Shown here: one piece after another, positions 61,055-64,000 of the stretch | Numbering within the stretch: position 1 is the first letter of the stretch | Layout: each line of letters starts with the position of its first letter | Origin: Glandiceps talaboti | Taxonomy: Eukaryota; Hemichordata; Enteropneusta; Spengelidae | DNA: 64,000 nucleotides | Direction: 5' to 3' | Assembly: GCF_964340395.1 (NCBI RefSeq) | Contig: NC_135557.1 | Location: forward strand, 1-64,000 | Notes under the pieces: generated by a model | The model's database searches: none | What the model saw: only the letters and a program-made list of their open reading frames with translations | What the model was told of the DNA's origin: nothing | Program-made: the position numbers and the translations under genes

Positions 61055-64000
61055 CACCGGTTTAAAACCGGTCAAAACTGATCAAAACTGGTCAAAACCT
61101 GTCAAAACCGGTTCAAAACCAGTCAACACAGGTTTAAAACCGATCAAAACTGATCAAAACTGGTCAAAACCTGTGCAAACCTGTCAAACCTATCCGAACC
61201 TGTCCAAAATAGGTGCAAACAACTCAAAACCCATCAAAACTGATCAAAACCAGTCAACATCGGTTTAAAACCGATCAAAACTGATCAAAACTGGTCAAAA
61301 CCAGTTCAAAACCTGTCGCAAACCGGTTTAAAACCAGTAAAAACTGGTCAAAACCTGTGCAAACAGGTCAAACGTCTCCAAACCGGTCAAAAACCTATCC
61401 AAAACTGTCCAAAATAGGTTTAAACAACTCAAAACCCGTCAAAACCAGTCAAAACTTGTCCAAACCTGTCCAAACCTGTCCAAACCGGTCCAAACCGGTC
61501 GAAAACCTATCGAAACTGGTCCAAAACCAGTGCAAACAAGTCAAAACTGATCAAAACCAGTCAACACCGGTTTAAAACCGGTCAAAACTGATCAAAACTG
61601 GTCAAAACCTGTCAAAACCGGTTCAAAACCAGTCAACACAGGTTTAAAACCGATCAAAATCTGATCAAAACTGGTCAAAACCGGTTTAAAACCAGTGAAA
61701 ACTGGTCAAAACCCGTGCAAACCTGTCAAACCGGTCAAAACCGGTCAAAAATAGGTGCAAACAACTCAAAACCCATCAAAACCGATCAAAACTTGTCAAA
61801 ACCTGTCCAACCCTTTCAAACCGGTCCAAACCGGTCGAAAACCAATCCAAATTGGTCTAAAACCAGTGCAAACAAGTCAAAACTGATCAAAACAAGTCAA
61901 CACCGGTTTAAAACCAATCAAAACTGATCAAAACTGGTCAAAACCTGTCGCAAACCGGTTTAAAACCAGTGAAAACTGGTCAAAACCTGTGCAAACAGGT
62001 CAAACGTCTCCAAACCGGTCAAAAACCTATCCAAAACTGTCCAAAATAGGTGCAAACAACTCAAAACCCGTCAAAACCAGTCAAAACTTGTCCAAACCTG
62101 TCCAAACCTGTCCAAACCGGTCCAAACCGGTCGAAAACCTATCGAAACTGGTCCAAAACCAGTGCAAACAAGTCAAAACTGATCAAAACCAGTCAACACC
62201 GGTTTAAAACCGGTCAAAACTGATCAAAACTGGTCAAAACCTGTCAAAACCGGTTCAAAACCAGTCAACACAGGTTTAAAACCGATCAAAACTGATCAAA
62301 ACTGGTCAAAACCTGTCGCAAAACGAATTAAAACCAGTGAAAACTGGTCAAAACCTGTGCAAACAGGTCAAACATCTCCAAACCGGTAAAAAAAAACCTA
62401 TCCAAACCTGTCCAAAATAGGTGCAAACAACTCAAAACCCGTCAAAACCAGTCAAAACTTGTCCAAACCTGTCCAAACCTGTCCGAACCGGTCCAAACCG
62501 GTCGAAAACCTATCGAAACTGGTCCACAACCAGTGCAAACAAGTCAAAACTGATCAAAACCAGTCAACACCGGTTTAAAACCGGTCAAAACTGATCAAAA
62601 CTGGTCAAAACCTGTCAAAACCGGTTCAAAACCAGTCAACACAGCTTTAAAACCGATCAAAACTGATCAAAACTGGTCAAAACCTGTGCAAACCTGTCAA
62701 ACCGGTCCAAACCGGTCAAAAATAGGTGCAAACAACTCAAAACCCATCAAAACTGATCAAAACCAGTCAACATCGGTTTAAAACCGATCAAAACTGATCA
62801 AAACTGGTCAAAACCTGTCGCAAACCGGTTTAAAACCAGTGAAAACTGGTCAAAACCTGTGCAAACAGGTCAAACATCTCCAAACCGGTCAAAAACCTAT
62901 CCAAACCTGTCCAAAATAGGTGCAAACAACTCAAAACCAGTCAAAACCAGTCAAAACTTGTCCAAACCTGTCCAAACCTGTCCAAACCGGTCCAAACCGG
63001 TCGAAAACCTATCGAAACTGGTCCAAAACCAGTGCAAACAAGTCAAAACTGATCAAAACCAGTCAACACCGGTTTAAAACCGGTCAAAACTGATCAAAAC
63101 TGGTCAAAACCTGTCAAAACCGGTTCAAAACCAGTCAACACAGGTTTAAAACCGATCAAAACTGATCAAAACTGGTCAAAACCTGTGCAAACCTGTCAAA
63201 CCTATCCGAACCTGTCCAAAATAGGTGCAAACAACTCAAAACCCATCAAAACTGATCAAAACCAGTCAACATCGGTTTAAAACCGATCAAAACTGATCAA
63301 AACTGGTCAAAACCAGTTCAAAACCTGTCGCAAACCGGTTTAAAACCAGTAAAAACTGGTCAAAACCTGTGCAAACAGGTCAAACGTCTCCAAACCGGTC
63401 AAAAACCTATCCAAAACTGTCCAAAATAGGTGCAAACAACTCAAAACCCGTCAAAACCAGTCAAAACTTGTCCAAACCTGTCCAAACCTGTCCAAACCGG
63501 TCCAAACCGGTCGAAAACCTATCGAAACTGGTCCAAAACCAGTGCAAACAAGTCAAAACTGATCAAAACCAGTCAACACCGGTTTAAAACCGGTCAAAAC
63601 TGATCAAAACTGGTCAAAACCTGTCAAAACCGGTTCAAAACCAGTCAAAATAGGTTTAAAACCGATCAAAACTGATCAAAACTGGTCAAAACCGGTTTAA
63701 AACCAGTGAAAACTGGTCAAAACCCGTGCAAACCTGTCAAACCGGTCAAAACCGGTCAAAAATAGGTGCAAACAACTCAAAACCCATCAAAACCGATCAA
63801 AACTTGTCAAAACCTGTCCAAACCTTTCCAAACCGGTCCAAACCGGTCGAAAACCAATCCAAACTGGTCTAAAACCAGTGCAAACAAGTCAAAACTGATC
63901 AAAACCAGTCAACACCGGTTTAAAACCGGTCAAAACTGATCAAAACTGGTCAAAACCTGTCAAAACCGGTTCAAAACCAGTCAACACAGGTTTAAAACCG
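61055..64000. repeat. Segment duplicated 9307 bp away, copy 2 (to window end)
   Basis: Unit sizes 510 (61055), 336 (61565), 296 (61901), 371 (62197), 499 (62568), 510 (63067), 336 (63577) and the start of an A unit (63913) match 51748 onward exactly. The rare inserted T, AAATTGGTCT, AAAACAAGTCAAC and AAAACCAATC markers are all present. Differences are isolated substitutions: AGGTTTAAACAAC near 61417, CCAACCCTTTC near 61808, CAAAACGAATT near 62322. The array runs off the window end. Confidence 0.88.

Larger units (their letters stand above)
1..64000. repeat. Tandem satellite array, about 10.2-bp sub-monomer
   Basis: The window is built entirely from a short A-rich element, mostly AAAACYDRTC, in head-to-tail order. 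Lengths of 9, 11 and 12 bp are mixed with the 10-bp form, and a 9 often follows an 11, so the register is kept. I saw no reverse-oriented block (a TTTTGAC-type core on the + strand) and no non-repetitive insert. Both window edges lie inside the array, so its full length is unknown. Higher-order units of 336, 499, 510 and 631 bp are superimposed. Satellite DNA of this kind is usually heterochromatic; the chromosomal location here is inference. No coding function is supported. Confidence 0.98.

Noticed and set aside
292-63587. More than one hundred + strand open frames of 64-151 codons with K/S/T/Q/N/P-rich translations
   Set aside because: They start at GTG inside repeat sequence, have no ribosome-binding site or other gene signals, are low-complexity translations of the 10-bp element in shifting frames, and all end at repeat-borne stops such as the TAA in GGTTTAAAACC. 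Unit lengths like 499, 631 and 326 are not multiples of three, so no frame is maintained. They are products of the satellite, not genes.
1-64000. CRISPR array
   Set aside because: Direct repeats are regular, but there are no unique spacers: the material between repeats is itself repeat sequence, and there are no cas-like genes.
1-64000. Telomere repeat array
   Set aside because: The element is 10 bp and mixed in class, with no G-rich strand runs like TTAGGG, TTTAGGG or TTGGGG. Subtelomeric location remains possible but is not shown.
1-64000. Assignment to a particular species or named satellite
   Set aside because: No unique flanking sequence, gene or known satellite consensus is present, and any taxonomic label would be a guess.

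Overview
The whole 64,000-base window is one uninterrupted tandem satellite array. I find no protein gene, RNA gene, transposon, CRISPR array or unique spacer on either strand. A homogeneous satellite block of this size suggests eukaryotic constitutive heterochromatin (centromeric, pericentromeric, subtelomeric or a B/sex-chromosome block) in a long-read assembly. Nothing in the sequence identifies the clade, and I do not recognise the satellite by name.

The basic element is a sub-monomer of about 10 bp, usually AAAACYDRTC (endings such as CGGTC, TGGTC, TGATC, CGATC, CAGTC, CTGTC), with 9-, 11- and 12-bp versions. Hand parsing gives 50 sub-monomers in a 510-bp unit and 33 in a 336-bp unit, a mean of 10.2 bp. 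A3-A5 runs therefore recur on one strand close to once per turn of B-DNA. Every unit points the same way. One 60-base line counted by hand (3061-3120) is 24 A, 15 C, 9 G, 12 T.

Sub-monomers are organised into higher-order units, which I delimit at the recurring CAAC-A(C/T)CGGTTT junction: A (510 bp), A-prime (499), B (336), C (631), a 296/286-bp unit, and a divergent D family (305, 450, 451, 371 and about 632 bp). These form still larger repeats: 846 (A+B), 1369, 1773, 1915, 2467 and about 4820 bp, plus a segment duplicated at a spacing of 9307 bp.

Layout: 1-3547 A/B alternation; 3548-21434 the 1752-, 2467- and 4820-bp systems; 21435-25264 a 1915-bp duplication; 25265-34590 mixed C/B/A modules; 34591-35894 the first D island; 35895-40439 a 1773-bp duplication; 40440-50096 D islands mixed with 1369- and 737-bp repeats; 50097-58191 C/B/A units; 58192-61054 D islands; 61055-64000 a second copy of 51748-54693.

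The most notable signals are helically phased A-tracts, 17-bp quasi-palindromes that occur in two perfectly paired versions, monomer classes that differ as CpG-deamination products would, length changes in whole sub-monomers, and a cluster of single-base indels at 10.3-12.1 kb that may mark an assembly-quality problem. All open frames are read as chance products of the repeat.
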